Positions 16,180 through 26,046 of a stretch of DNA of 64,000 bases are shown here, in pieces. Origin of the DNA: Planctomycetaceae bacterium (GTDB taxonomy: Bacteria; Planctomycetota; Planctomycetia; Planctomycetales; Planctomycetaceae); contig JAWKTX010000012.1 of assembly GCA_041398825.1 (NCBI GenBank), positions 1 through 64,000 on the forward strand, in the 5' to 3' direction. The translations under genes and the position numbers were made by a program. The notes under the pieces are model-generated. The model searched no databases. It saw only the letters and a list, made by a program, of their open reading frames with translations, and was not told the origin of the DNA. Every line of letters begins with the position of its first letter. Positions within the stretch are counted from its first letter, which is position 1.

Positions 16180-18630
16180 TCAGTCGATGGATTCAGTTTC
16201 GAAATCCGAAGCATTGACCCAGCCCGCACGTACTTTGTCTCCGTTCTTCCAGCGTTCGTAGAATCCGAGGCCCGATTGATCCGCGTACGGCATGGATTCG
16301 AAATAGTCGGAAGGCCCGAGAATTCGGGGATCTCCCTCGGACTTCAGTGCCGTCGTCATCGTTTCTGCCAGATTCTGTCGGATGTCGTCGAAAGACGGCA
16401 CCGCCGCCAGATTACGCAGGCAGTATCGATCCTGGGTTAAAAGATAAAGCTCTTCAGACGGGCGTTTGCCAAAGGACAACTGCCAGCGTCCGGCCGTATC
16501 TGCACCGTAGCGTCGTGCGTTCAGAATTTCAGTCTTTGTAGGACTTCCGTCACAGTTGAGATAGCCTGTTTCGGGGTTTCCGGCAGGCCAGCGGTTCGTT
16601 TCAAAGTTTCTGATATATAGGTAGTCGCCTTTCACGACGCCACGGATTGGATAGCCCTGATCTTCGGGGCGACCGATATCATGGCGTTCTTTTCCGATCA
16701 GCAGGAAATCACGAAGCCGGGGCCCCTGTTCACTCTGCTGCGAAACGGTGAAGATACTGCTAACAAGAGAATGCCCCGGAGAAGGAGACATCCCTGATGG
16801 CTGCCATTCAACTTCAGCTGCTTCGAGGAATGTCGGGGCGAAATCAATGAAGCTCACAAGGTCGTCGACGATTCGACCGGGCTTTTGGATGCCATTTTTC
16901 CACATGATGGCCAAAGGCAAATGATTACTGAGTTCGTATTCCTGGCCTTTGATTCGTGGAAACGGCATGCCATTATCGGCGGTGACCACAACAATCGTGT
17001 TTTCCAGAATACCTCTTTCTTCGAGTTCAGACAGCATGCGATTCAGGTGAGTATCGAAGTGCTCGATTTCCAGTGCATAGTCCAGCATATCATTTCGGAT
17101 GACTTCGTTATCGGGCCAGAACGGCGGCACTTCGTCGATATCGGCCAGTGCTTTTCCCCCGACGGATACGCCTGTTCCATATTCGTAGCCGCGATGCGGT
17201 TCTGTGCTGCCGTACCAGAAGCACCAGGGCTTTTCGTCCGGATTCGCATTCAGAAACTCCGTGAAATTGGCCGCATAGTCATTGTTGCTGATAGCTTTGG
17301 TAGGCGGTTGCTTCTTCTTTGCCTGCCATGGTTTTCCGGCGAGCTGTCGCAGCTTTCCGTCTTCGTCCTTCGCGACACCCGGAGCCCATCCCTTGCCTGT
17401 CATACCAGCGTGATAACCATGTTCCCCGAGCACTTCGGCCCATGTCCTGAATTCTGGCGGGAAGTAGGGCCAGTGATTGCACGCGGCTTCCAGTTGCCAG
17501 GGGTTTCTTCCGGTAAGGATGCATGCACGCGACGGTGCGCATTTGGCATTTGGAGTATAGGCGCGGGTGAAAAGGAGTCCTTCCCGAGCCACTCGATCGA
17601 AGGCTGGAGTTTGAACCCAGTTGCATCCATAAGCGCCCATGTGCAGCCACGACGCATCATCTGCGATGCAGAACAGGATATTGGGGCGGCCAGCCGGATG
17701 GGTTTCATGATCTGGCGTGCTGTCCGCAGTATCTGTGACCGGGGTCAGGCGGATTTCCCGAACATCCATCACCGCGACACCGGGCTTTTTCACGGCTGTC
17801 AGTTGCAGCGTATGATTCGTTGAGGTCTTCAGCGAAATCCTGCCAAGTTTTCGCCAGATGAAATTCTGAAAATGCCCTGTGTCTTCAACCGTGAATGTCA
17901 GCGTTTGATCGTCAGCACGGAGTTCAACGGTACTTCCTCCCTGATCTTTGCCGCAACCCTGCAGAATTTCCACTTCGTACTTGCCGGCTACAGTTGTGGA
18001 GAAATTCCATGACGGCGAATCCGCCAGGACAGCCCAGTATCCGACTGTGTTCTTATAGGGCTGTGGTTCATACCGAAGCTTCTCTCCTCGCACAGATGCC
18101 TTGCGTGCGGGCAGAGAAATCACGCCCTTGTCGTCTGGTTTTGAAGTGATATTCGGGTCGAAGACAACCGGAGGCGCGTCTGTTTCGATGACAAGAGTCG
18201 CTGGAAAAGAATCCGGTTGCTGCGACAGCCGGATTCGCCAATCCATGATTTCCGGCTGCACCATCATGGCTTTGGGATCGGCCGGCCTTCCTGGCTGATC
18301 GGCAATTGTGATGGGTGAAGCGGGATCGGGCTCCTGTCCCTTCCAGTAAACGCGATTCACCACGCACACCAGACGCGGAATCATCAATTCATTTTTGGGT
18401 GGCATCTGGTGGATTTGAACCAGGATCCGATTTCCCTGAACCGAAACCTCTGATGCGCCTGGGATTTCCCAGTCGACTTTCACGGCCTCCTCCGGGCCCG
18501 TCGCGGAATCCCGAATTACGGCCGCGGTTGTGGCAGAGGTTGAACAAACCAGGAGCAGAGCCGCAATAAAGCGGGGCTGAATGTCACTGATCAGAAGTTG
18601 GAGCATTGATTTTGGGTCCTGCATGGACAT
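16180..18630 (-). CDS. Secreted sulfatase with N-terminal beta domain
   Basis: Sulfatase-family hydrolase, 816 residues from ATG 18630 (AGGA upstream; open frame extends to 18729). A signal peptide (LLISDI...ALLLVCSTSATTAA) is followed by about 290 residues of beta-rich sequence, including a jelly-roll-like segment (NTVGYWAVL ... WNFSTTVAGKYEVEI) that could bind carbohydrate. The catalytic domain begins at NILFCIADDASWLHMG. The active-site cysteine that becomes formylglycine is in NAKCAPSRACILTGR (about Cys364). Asp/Asn metal ligands appear in VTADNGMPFPR. It is the likely first step on a sulfated polysaccharide, next to a second sulfatase on the same strand. Confidence 0.92.
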   Translation of the reverse strand: MSMQDPKSMLQLLISDIQPRFIAALLLVCSTSATTAAVIRDSATGPEEAVKVDWEIPGASEVSVQGNRILVQIHQMPPKNELMIPRLVCVVNRVYWKGQEPDPASPITIADQPGRPADPKAMMVQPEIMDWRIRLSQQPDSFPATLVIETDAPPVVFDPNITSKPDDKGVISLPARKASVRGEKLRYEPQPYKNTVGYWAVLADSPSWNFSTTVAGKYEVEILQGCGKDQGGSTVELRADDQTLTFTVEDTGHFQNFIWRKLGRISLKTSTNHTLQLTAVKKPGVAVMDVREIRLTPVTDTADSTPDHETHPAGRPNILFCIADDASWLHMGAYGCNWVQTPAFDRVAREGLLFTRAYTPNAKCAPSRACILTGRNPWQLEAACNHWPYFPPEFRTWAEVLGEHGYHAGMTGKGWAPGVAKDEDGKLRQLAGKPWQAKKKQPPTKAISNNDYAANFTEFLNANPDEKPWCFWYGSTEPHRGYEYGTGVSVGGKALADIDEVPPFWPDNEVIRNDMLDYALEIEHFDTHLNRMLSELEERGILENTIVVVTADNGMPFPRIKGQEYELSNHLPLAIMWKNGIQKPGRIVDDLVSFIDFAPTFLEAAEVEWQPSGMSPSPGHSLVSSIFTVSQQSEQGPRLRDFLLIGKERHDIGRPEDQGYPIRGVVKGDYLYIRNFETNRWPAGNPETGYLNCDGSPTKTEILNARRYGADTAGRWQLSFGKRPSEELYLLTQDRYCLRNLAAVPSFDDIRQNLAETMTTALKSEGDPRILGPSDYFESMPYADQSGLGFYERWKNGDKVRAGWVNASDFETESID

Positions 18631-18703
18631 GGAATAGAGGTCCTGAATGAAAAGACACCATGCCGCGTGACGACAAGTCTGAAACTTTACGGCAGGCGGG
18701 CGG

Positions 18704-18773
18704 CATTCAGAAAAGAAACAATTGGGCATTCAGAAAATCCAGTGAACTGGAAATCCGGTCGTTCAGAAATCCC
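18704..18773 (-). repeat. Degenerate tandem repeat over a sulfatase stop codon
   Basis: On the minus strand GGATTTCTGAACGACC, GGATTTCCAGTTCACT and GGATTTTCTGAATGCCC follow one another, then a related TTTTCTGAATGCCG. The first unit contains the gene's ...GAT TTC TGA end. TTTCTGAA recurs 33 and 56 bp later. Confidence 0.55.
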
Positions 18774-20700
18774 AGAGTTCCGTCCGGGTGGAGGAAGTGA
18801 TATTAATCCAGTCGATGGAGACCTTTGACTTCGCTGCCGGGCAATAGAAGCGGACGATCCCCAAAGGAATAGCGGCATCAAGATCCACCGTGATTTCCTG
18901 CCATTCACCAGGTACAACGCTGTACGGCACGTCGCGAGCGTTTGCCAGATCGTTCGCCTTGCCGGATGGAATTTGCTGGACTCTGGATTTCAGGTCGGGC
19001 GCGGAGGCTTCGTTGATGCATCTGATGCGGACCGATACTTTCGCCGGCCCCTGAAATCGATTCGCCGGGATGCCGAGAAATGCTTCTTCGCTCTTTGATG
19101 TCACCAGCAGAGCTCCATCCTGAAGTCGGGCGGAACAGTTCCTGGGCTTCCAGCCTTTTAATTCTGCGGCTCCTTCGCTCAGTGACCCCGATGATGAGGT
19201 GACCCGTTTTTTTGCGGCATTGTTCTTCGGCGTGCTCACACCTTCTGCAGAAGGATCGTATCTGGAAGGGTCGAACGCCGGGTTTGGCTTCGGTGTGACG
19301 GCGGCGGTTGACTGCAGAAATTCTTCGATCTTTGTGTCCAGTCTGGCGACTACATCAGGATGAAGAGATGACACATCGTTCTTTTCCCCCGGATCCTGAT
19401 TCAGGTCGAACAGTTTGTAACGATGCATTCCGGAGGGAGTGCTGTGGAAAATACGGATCAGTTTCCAGTGTTGATGATGGATCGTGACCGATGGTTCCAG
19501 CCAGTCCGGAACGCGGGTCGCGTGCGGGAAGTACGTAAAGATTGCATCTCGCTCAAATTTTTCGCCACGCAGCGCCGAGGTGAAACTCCGGCCATCAAAT
19601 ACCTGCCCTGCCTGAGGCTTCAGCGAAAGCATGTCCAGCAGAGTCGGATAGAAATCATAACTGCAAATCAGCGCATCGCTCCGGGATGCAGGCATGACAT
19701 GACCGGGCCAGCAGACAACGCACGGCACATGGATACCACCTTCAAAGACATTTCCTTTTCCCCCTCGCAATGGAGCGTTGCTGGTGGGCGTTGTGCCATC
19801 AATTTCGTTGTACATGTTTCCGCCATTGTCGGAGGTGAACACGATGATCGTGTTATCCGACAGGTTCAAACGATCGAGAGTATCAAGCAGCGTACCCACG
19901 GCGTCGTCCATGCTTTCCACCATACCAGCATACGTTGGACTTCGCTGCGGATTTCCGGGATCCACCCGCTTTCGGTACTTGTCGATCAATGATGGCTTCG
20001 CATCGAACGGCGCGTGCACGCTGAACATCCAGTAGTTCAGAAAGAACGGTTCACCCCGGTGTTGCTCTATAAACGCGACCGCTTCTTCAGCCATACGATC
20101 TTCGATGTGCTGATCCGGAGTATCCGGATCGAAATCCGGAAACTTCCAGGGAGCCACGTAGCTGCCTGCTGGCCCCGGTCCTGGCCAGTGAGGAACGTCG
20201 ATGTCGAATCCATTTTCCAGCGGCGAATACGGAGCTGCTCCCAGATGCCATTTCCCGAAATGGCCGGTTGCATAGCCCGCATCGCGAAGTGATTCTGCGA
20301 GCGTATAGTAGTCGGTGCTGAAACGCGTGACGGTTGTGGGCATAACAACCGGACTATTGGCAGATGCTTTTTCCGCTACGGTACTCTGCAGGACGATCTG
20401 TGGAAGATGGCAGGCGGGTGTTGTGATGCCTGTGCGTGCCGGGCTTTGTCCCGAAAGAATGGCGGCTCTCGTCGGCGAACAAAGCGGACTCGGCGTGTAC
20501 GCGCGGTTGAATGTCATACCACGGGCCGCAAGCCGCTGAATATGGGGCGTTTCGTAGAAAGTCGTTCCGTTGTACAACGTCGTGTCGTTAAATCCGAGGT
20601 CATCGGCGAGAATAAAAACAACATTCGGAAGTTGTCTTTCCGATGCCGATATCGCCAGACATCGCATGCAGACCAGCACGAAAACAAGTCCATACTTCAT
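18763..20700 (-). CDS. Secreted sulfatase (arylsulfatase A-like)
   Basis: A 645-residue sulfatase from ATG 20700 (MKYGLVFVLVCMRCLAIS signal peptide; an in-frame ATG lies at 20736). The metal-binding DD is in FILADDLGFND. The formylglycine site is PLCSPTRAAILSGQ (about Cys74), and GKWHLG and FTSDNGG supply further active-site residues. After the catalytic domain (to about 480) there is a linker with low-complexity KK/SS sequence and a beta-sandwich tail of about 130 residues. Together with the neighbouring sulfatase it suggests processing of a sulfated glycan at the cell surface. Maturation needs a formylglycine-generating enzyme; the only one here, just upstream, is broken. Confidence 0.92.
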   Translation of the reverse strand: MKYGLVFVLVCMRCLAISASERQLPNVVFILADDLGFNDTTLYNGTTFYETPHIQRLAARGMTFNRAYTPSPLCSPTRAAILSGQSPARTGITTPACHLPQIVLQSTVAEKASANSPVVMPTTVTRFSTDYYTLAESLRDAGYATGHFGKWHLGAAPYSPLENGFDIDVPHWPGPGPAGSYVAPWKFPDFDPDTPDQHIEDRMAEEAVAFIEQHRGEPFFLNYWMFSVHAPFDAKPSLIDKYRKRVDPGNPQRSPTYAGMVESMDDAVGTLLDTLDRLNLSDNTIIVFTSDNGGNMYNEIDGTTPTSNAPLRGGKGNVFEGGIHVPCVVCWPGHVMPASRSDALICSYDFYPTLLDMLSLKPQAGQVFDGRSFTSALRGEKFERDAIFTYFPHATRVPDWLEPSVTIHHQHWKLIRIFHSTPSGMHRYKLFDLNQDPGEKNDVSSLHPDVVARLDTKIEEFLQSTAAVTPKPNPAFDPSRYDPSAEGVSTPKNNAAKKRVTSSSGSLSEGAAELKGWKPRNCSARLQDGALLVTSKSEEAFLGIPANRFQGPAKVSVRIRCINEASAPDLKSRVQQIPSGKANDLANARDVPYSVVPGEWQEITVDLDAAIPLGIVRFYCPAAKSKVSIDWINITSSTRTELWDF

Positions 20701-20765
20701 CGATGCATTCTCAACAGGTACAAGAGTCAGGAGCAAAATTCAGGAAACCGAATCGTAGCGAACCA

Positions 20766-20793
20766 ATTCACAGGGACAGATTCACAGGGACAG
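20766..20793 (-). repeat. 14-bp tandem duplication over the stop of the kinase-FGE relic
   Basis: CTGTCCCTGTGAAT is present twice in direct succession on the minus strand. The first copy carries the TGA that closes the FGE C-terminal reading frame (20782-20784); the second copy keeps TGA but in another frame. Confidence 0.65.
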
Positions 20794-21450
20794 AACAACA
20801 CGAAAACCGTTGGTCAGATCCAGATCACCGGCACGCAGATCTGCCCGGGCGTCCGATCGGCAGAAATAGGCGCGGTAACCAAATCCGCCTTCGCGAAGGA
20901 CTCGTCGATAATCTCACTGCTCGCGTCGTCGCCGCGTTCTTCTCGAATCGCCTGACCATAAGCTGTGAATTCATCTTCACACCATTCGAATGCGTTGCCC
21001 GGAGTATCAAACGAACCAAAGCAATTCGGCGTCAGCTGCCCTACCGGGTGCAGGCCGTTGTCATAGCGGTTCGGTCCGGGGATATCGGAGTTGTCAATAA
21101 ACCAGGCAGAGTTGGGCAGCAGAGTCTCATCGATCTGCCGCAGTGGCCGCGGCTCACGTTCCAAGACTTCGCGCAGCATTTCGATCGGTGTTGCCGCACG
21201 GTACGGTTTTCTTCCGGAAAGCATCTCGGACATCACGACGCCAAGACTGTAGACGTCGGTGCGACCATCGATCTTCTGCAGGATAGACGACCCCGAACCC
21301 GCCTGATCCGAGGAGTCGGATTGCTTTGTACCGGGTCGTCTGAAACTCGCTCGATGACGACAGATCTTTCGATTCGTTTCCGGTGCTGTGCGAATTGACC
21401 AGTTGCGTCTCATCAAATGGATCATGATGATTTTCGTCTGGACCAGACAT
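20782..21450 (-). pseudogene. Remnant of a Ser/Thr kinase - formylglycine-generating-enzyme fusion
   Basis: Pieces of one gene in different frames. From ATG 21450 comes the kinase N-lobe with the glycine loop LLGSGGFGVVY. The frame then breaks and continues with DGRTDVYSLGVVMSEMLSGRKPY, i.e. the late C-lobe; the HRD and DFG region is gone. Directly joined to LRQIDETL is the FGE/sulfatase-modifying domain: HPVGQLTPNCFGSFDTPGNAFEWCED. After another frame change comes GGFGYRAYFCRS ... NGFRVVLSL and a stop. At least two internal deletions and two frame breaks make it non-functional. Intact kinase-FGE fusions are known in planctomycetes; their location next to sulfatase genes suggests a role in sulfatase maturation, now lost at this locus. 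Confidence 0.8.
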
Positions 21451-21566
21451 AGACACAGATCCGGCACACTGGTGTCGATCCAGTGGGTACAGAATCACGA
21501 TCGACTCACAAACAGACCGGTGCCTGACCCGGGTACCGGCTGCATCGACAATGTTGTGAATCATTG

Positions 21567-21599
21567 CCGACCGAACACGAAATCTTCGTGTTCGGTCGG
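21567..21599 (-). terminator. 15-bp perfect hairpin
   Basis: CCGACCGAACACGAA and its exact complement are separated by three bases. It lies 27 bp past the DUF1080 stop on the minus strand and before the kinase relic, without a T-run. Most likely a transcription terminator of the DUF1080 gene. Confidence 0.6.
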
Positions 21600-21625
21600 G
21601 CATTGAAATGACATTGACGCTGTCT

Positions 21626-22945
21626 CTACTTCAGCGATTTGATCTGAATGTTCCTGAATTCAACAGGGTCATTGTGACCTGCAAATCCAAAGTGACCAGA
21701 CGTCCTGTCTTTGCCTGGATGCGCGCTGTTGGCCATGTAGTCGGTAATTGTGGAGAGGTCGGTATTCAGGATCACATTTCCATTCAGCTCGACCTTAATC
21801 GTGCTGCCTTTCACCGTGACTTCCTGAAAGTTCCACTCGCCTGTCGGTCGAAGATACCCGCGCGCTGCTGCCGCCATACCGTATGCAGATCCATGGTACT
21901 GGCGAGGATCGAGTTTTGCGTACTTGGGGTGTTCGCTATCCAGAACCTGCAACTCGCACATCGCCGCATATGCTGGATTTCCTTCGCCGGGCGAACGGAT
22001 AGCCAGCCCGTTATTGCCACCTGGCGGCAGCTTGAACTCCAGCCGCACTACAAAGTCGCTGTATTCTTCTTTGGTCAGCAGGTTCCCGCCTTTTCCAGGC
22101 TTGCACCTTACAGCACCGTCAACGACTTCGTAGTCGTCCACAGGGCCCATCCAGCCTGTCAGGTCTTTGCCGTTGAAGATCGTATCGAATCCATCGTTGC
22201 CAGCCTTGGCAAGCATCGCATTGGCTTCGTCTGACGGAATTTCGCGAAGGTAAATATTTCGCCATCGAATTTCACCACCATGCGTTTGCAGCTCAATGGG
22301 GCCTTTGGCGGAGAGAGGGGATTTTCGATCCCAGTAGTTTTCCATCGTGGCGTGATCAACAACCATTTTGCCATTCAGCCAGACGGTTGTTCGAGCCCCG
22401 AGCTGGCGAATACGGAAGCTGTTCCATTCGCCGAATGCCTTGTCGGCCAGCTCGGTGGGATCCTTACCTGGAGCGCCGGGGCTGTTGTTCCAGAGGCCAC
22501 CGCTTCCCTTGTTGGCACCCAGGTTAAACTTGGATTCGTCGGTGTAGTCCCAGATCTGAACCTGCGGTGTTCCTTTCAGGTAAATGCCGCTGTCGGCTTT
22601 TGCAACCGTCTTGTAGTCAATCAGCAATTCATAATCCGTGAATTCGTCATTGGTGATCAGATAAGGTCCCTTACCGTCGTTCACCAATTCTCCGTTTTCT
22701 ACGGTCCAGTGTTCTTTCGCTTCGGCTGTCCATGCGTCAATTCTCGCTTTTCGTTCTTCCTCCGGCAGCTCTGCAAATTTGACAGGGTTAGAGCTTACCT
22801 TACCGTACCAGCCGTCAAGGTTTTCCCCGTTGAACAAACTTCGAAAGCCAGCTGGCGGGGCAGCTGAAACCGTCGAAAGGCAGGCGGTCGTGAGGGCCAA
22901 ACCGGCCAGGCATTGGAGGGCCGACACCAGCGGCTTTTGCAACAT
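21626..22945 (-). CDS. Two-domain DUF1080 protein (3-keto-disaccharide hydrolase family)
   Basis: A 439-residue secreted protein with a signal peptide (LQCLAGLALTTACLSTVSAA) and two concanavalin-like DUF1080 domains. Domain 1 covers about residues 33-235 (GFRSLFNGENLDGWYG ... IRWRNIYLREI), domain 2 about 245-438 (GFDTIFNGKDLTGWMG ... PVEFRNIQIKSL). Both keep the FNGxxLxGW start and the SGIYLKG/NGLAIRSP strand typical of the family. Some members hydrolyse 3-keto-glycosides, others bind sugars. With the DUF1501, DUF1549 and sulfatase genes it fits extracellular sugar use. Confidence 0.9.
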   Translation of the reverse strand: MLQKPLVSALQCLAGLALTTACLSTVSAAPPAGFRSLFNGENLDGWYGKVSSNPVKFAELPEEERKARIDAWTAEAKEHWTVENGELVNDGKGPYLITNDEFTDYELLIDYKTVAKADSGIYLKGTPQVQIWDYTDESKFNLGANKGSGGLWNNSPGAPGKDPTELADKAFGEWNSFRIRQLGARTTVWLNGKMVVDHATMENYWDRKSPLSAKGPIELQTHGGEIRWRNIYLREIPSDEANAMLAKAGNDGFDTIFNGKDLTGWMGPVDDYEVVDGAVRCKPGKGGNLLTKEEYSDFVVRLEFKLPPGGNNGLAIRSPGEGNPAYAAMCELQVLDSEHPKYAKLDPRQYHGSAYGMAAAARGYLRPTGEWNFQEVTVKGSTIKVELNGNVILNTDLSTITDYMANSAHPGKDRTSGHFGFAGHNDPVEFRNIQIKSLK

Positions 22946-23450
22946 TGAAATTCTCCGGTGGGAATAAAGGTGGGATGTTCATGATCTGATTCAAGCGTAG
23001 CGGACTTCACGATCAGGTTCACCTGATCAGTCCGACATCGCAGCAACAGACTATCGAAACCGCCTCCAATTGTCAGCTTACCGCCGATTTCGGGTTCAAG
23101 GATTCGTGGTGATCCGATGCCTGTCAAAGGGCGCAGGTTGAAAGTTTGTCGATCATGATCAATTTGCAGGTTCGGATTTAAATCCGTTACCAGCGTTTCT
23201 GCAGGATTTACTTTTGAAACGGATGCCGCCGAATTTTCCAGCGAATTGGTTTCAAATCGTGTCGGCTGAGACAGCCATGCAGATTGTTGCGAGCAGGCTC
23301 TTCTTACAGAAGACCTCAATCTGTTCAGGACGATGATGCACTCGACGGAATTCCACGACGAATGGACTCGCCGCAGATTTCAAAGACCCAGCCGTTTCAA
23401 CGGCTTGAATCTTCTGCCACCAAAAAAGTCCGTTTTCAGGTGATTCCACT
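22946..23450. other. Intergenic region, divergent
   Basis: About 505 bp between the DUF1080 start (leftward) and the 23451 gene (rightward). A minus-strand open frame reaches into it from 23319 but has no family resemblance and a poor composition; I do not call it. The promoters of both flanking genes must be here but I see no clear motif. Confidence 0.5.
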
Positions 23451-23819
23451 ATGTCAGCAGCCACTCTTCCCCAGGCCGCCCCTTCATCAAATCCTGAAAA
23501 GTTGGACCCCTGCATGTATCCGCCAGCCAGTGTCTCGAACAACATCGAGTCTCCCGCTGAAGTCCGTACACTCGACCAACTCAAGAACTTTGTGCATATT
23601 TCACTGTGCCGCAAAGAAAACCTGCTCGAACATCACTTCCCGATGTCCGAACTGGAATTGATGCAAAACGGGAATCGTTGTGGGTATCAATTCGTTCTGC
23701 ATGGGCCCCGTTCCGTCAAACTGGCGGCCGTCTGGGCCGAGCCGTCCAACGAGATTCTGTTCTACGATGCGACCGGGCACCGATTTGCTCGTATCCGCCT
23801 TCCACACCGTGTGTCGTAG
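23451..23819 (+). CDS. Conserved planctomycete small protein
   Basis: A 122-residue protein starting at ATG 23451. Residues 40-120 form the conserved part: TLDQLKNFVHISLCRKENLL, a CGYQFVLHGPRSVKLAAVW strand pair and ILFYDATGHRFARIRL. I recall the same pattern in many planctomycete genomes as an uncharacterised protein. No signal peptide or membrane segment. It is monocistronic and divergent from DUF1080. The LxxL/CRKEN helix followed by a short beta-sheet could suit a regulatory or RNA-binding role, but that is a guess. Confidence 0.75.
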   Translation: MSAATLPQAAPSSNPEKLDPCMYPPASVSNNIESPAEVRTLDQLKNFVHISLCRKENLLEHHFPMSELELMQNGNRCGYQFVLHGPRSVKLAAVWAEPSNEILFYDATGHRFARIRLPHRVS

Positions 23820-24242
23820 ATCGATGGCCGATCAGGGCTAAAGCATCCCTGAATCTGACCATCGGTGATCACAGTGTCGCCATCCAACGGCCACACAGCC
23901 CGGCCTGATTGCACTTAGAACGTCGGTGTCAGGTATTCTGTGATGCACCGATCCGGATAATGCCTGGCAACATCAGACATGCGCGATTCCGTAGATGTCA
24001 GATCCACAGCCCGCTACGCTGCAGGCAAGTCGCCCACACTGCGTGATACGAAGATCTGTCGCGGCGATGCCATCGGCACTCGCAGGTCGGGACAAATCGA
24101 CACCTCCATCCATCAGGGCCAAAGAGATCGGCAGCACTGACCCCACAATGAACTCTGTGGGCGATTGGAGAATGTCGCAAGCAACACGAACCTGACTTAC
24201 TCCGACGATCCAGCCAAAGGAAAATCTTCTTGCTTTGCCGAA
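23820..24242. other. Intergenic region, convergent
   Basis: 423 bp between two convergent genes. Open frames on both strands are short and without protein-like pattern. No hairpin with a T-run was seen. Nothing else recognised. Confidence 0.5.
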
Positions 24243-25583
24243 TTACATCCACTCTTTGATTGGGTGACCTTCGAGCAATCGAACCGGGCGGCCATCAGGC
24301 GCTTGCGCCATGAGGTCGGCAGGCATTCCCAGTTTTTCGTAGATTGTGACTGCCAGGTCAGCGGTGGTGTATTCATCGCGAATCGGCCGTCCCCCTTCTT
24401 CGTCGGTGGCACCCAGCACCGCACCACCAGGCACACCGGCCCCGGCCATGACTGCAAATCCCGCACTGGCCCAGTGATCGCGTCCACTGGCCGAATTGAC
24501 GTTCGGCGTGCGTCCAAAATCTGTCAGCCAGACGACAAGTGTGCTGTCCAGCAGCCCACGTTCCTGGAGATCCGTCAGCAGAGCAGGCAGACCCTGATCG
24601 ATTGGCGGAATGCGGCTGGATTTCAAGGTCTTGAAATTATTCTGGTGTGTGTCCCAGCCACCGTCCGTGACCGTGACAAATCGCACGCCGCTTTCAATTA
24701 AGCGTCGAGCCAGGAGGCAGCTTTGACCAAATTTGTGACGGCCGTACTTGTCCCGGAGAGCTTCTGATTCTTCTTCGATCCGAAACGCCGTCTTCGTTTC
24801 CGGCGCCGTGATCATGTTGAAGGCAGCCTTGTAATGTTCGTCCAGTGCATCAAAGGCTTCCGCCTGCACATCTGCCTTCCGTTGAAGTGAATCGATCGCG
24901 GTCAGCATGCGTTGCCGACGATCAACACGTGATGAATTCACGCCGGTTGGAAAACTGATATCCCGCACGTTGAAGTTCTTGCCATTGGGGTCAGCAAGAA
25001 TCTCGAAGGGATTGTGTTCCAGCCCGAGGATTCCTGATGAACCGCCACCAAACCGATGGTCGATCGAACTACCAAGCTGAATAAATGGCGGCAGGGCCGA
25101 CTTGAAACCTTTATACCAACTGACAACGGAACCGTAGGTGGGATAGTGCAACGATGCGTTGAACCTTCTGCCCGACATTGCGAACTGATCCGCCACACCG
25201 TGACTTCCGTTCTCCGGATTCCAGCTTCGAAGCAATGCAAACCGATTCAGTTCGCGAGCCATGTTCGGAAGGATCTCGGTGAACTGCACGCCAGGCACCG
25301 CCGTATCGATCACACCAAATTCACCCTTGACGCTTGTCGGGGCGTTGGGCTTGGGATCGAACGTGTCGTGGTGGCTGGTTCCGCCCTGTGTCCAGACAAG
25401 AATGCAGTTCGTGTCACGGGCTGGCTGATCCCGATAGGGCGCCTCTGCATCCGCTGCTCTCGCACGTCCTGCCAGTAACCCCGGCAACGAAATCCCAAGT
25501 CCGGCCAGTCCGCCAATTCTCAAGGCTCCTCGGCGAGTCTTTCGTTCGCAGTCCACAAAAGTTTGGTGTTCGAAGTCAAGCAT
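24243..25583 (-). CDS. DUF1501 family protein, Tat-exported
   Basis: A 446-residue member of the sulfatase-like DUF1501 family. The N-terminus has a twin-arginine-type signal (CERKTRRGALRIGGLAGLGISLPGLLAG). Then come NCILVWTQGGTSHHDTFDPKPNAP, the first conserved block; LRSWNPENGSHG; VTVTDGGWDTHQNNF; VVWLTDFGRTPNVN; and the C-terminal RPVRLLEGHPIKEWM. DUF1501 proteins are usually encoded next to PSCyt1/DUF1549/DUF1553 proteins in planctomycetes; here that partner is 9 kb away. They have the alkaline-phosphatase fold, but a reaction has not been shown. Confidence 0.92.
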   Translation of the reverse strand: MLDFEHQTFVDCERKTRRGALRIGGLAGLGISLPGLLAGRARAADAEAPYRDQPARDTNCILVWTQGGTSHHDTFDPKPNAPTSVKGEFGVIDTAVPGVQFTEILPNMARELNRFALLRSWNPENGSHGVADQFAMSGRRFNASLHYPTYGSVVSWYKGFKSALPPFIQLGSSIDHRFGGGSSGILGLEHNPFEILADPNGKNFNVRDISFPTGVNSSRVDRRQRMLTAIDSLQRKADVQAEAFDALDEHYKAAFNMITAPETKTAFRIEEESEALRDKYGRHKFGQSCLLARRLIESGVRFVTVTDGGWDTHQNNFKTLKSSRIPPIDQGLPALLTDLQERGLLDSTLVVWLTDFGRTPNVNSASGRDHWASAGFAVMAGAGVPGGAVLGATDEEGGRPIRDEYTTADLAVTIYEKLGMPADLMAQAPDGRPVRLLEGHPIKEWM

Positions 25584-26046
25584 GGCTCGAATTCCTCAAA
25601 TAGCCGAACACAGGGAGTATTCGCGCGACGTGGTGGCGTGTCGGGAAGGCAGGTCAGGTGGGATTCAAAACAAACAGGTCATTGCGACCGCGTCGGGTTT
25701 GGAGGTGGGAAACACCGGCGCTTCTTCATGTTCGCACGGAAGACAGACAAATCTTTGCCGGGAATTCCGCTGCCATAGTATTCCATCGGGATGGCCACAA
25801 TCAACACAACAACGCAAACAGAGGGGATACCACTGGGTAAAATGGGCGGATTCTCCCGTATACGCAGCATTTCCAGATGTTCACCGGGCAGTATCCGGGG
25901 GGTGTGCTGGATACCGGGGACCGCAGTGCGGACGTCGCGTGATAACCGACCTGCGATATTTCATTGCAGGATTCTTGCGGGGAAGCAGTGCCAGAACTCA
26001 ATTCAGCAGGTTGATCAGGCGGCCCAAAACGTGCGCCGATCACGAA
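25584..26046. other. Intergenic region
   Basis: 463 bp between the ABC permease stop and the DUF1501 start, both on the minus strand. A weak minus-strand open frame (25679-25870) has one hydrophobic stretch (VCVVVLIVAIPM), but no support as a gene. No repeats or hairpins of note. Confidence 0.45.

Noticed and set aside
22795..23319. 174-codon minus-strand frame upstream of DUF1080
   Set aside because: Overlaps the DUF1080 signal peptide in another frame, no start signal, no family resemblance.
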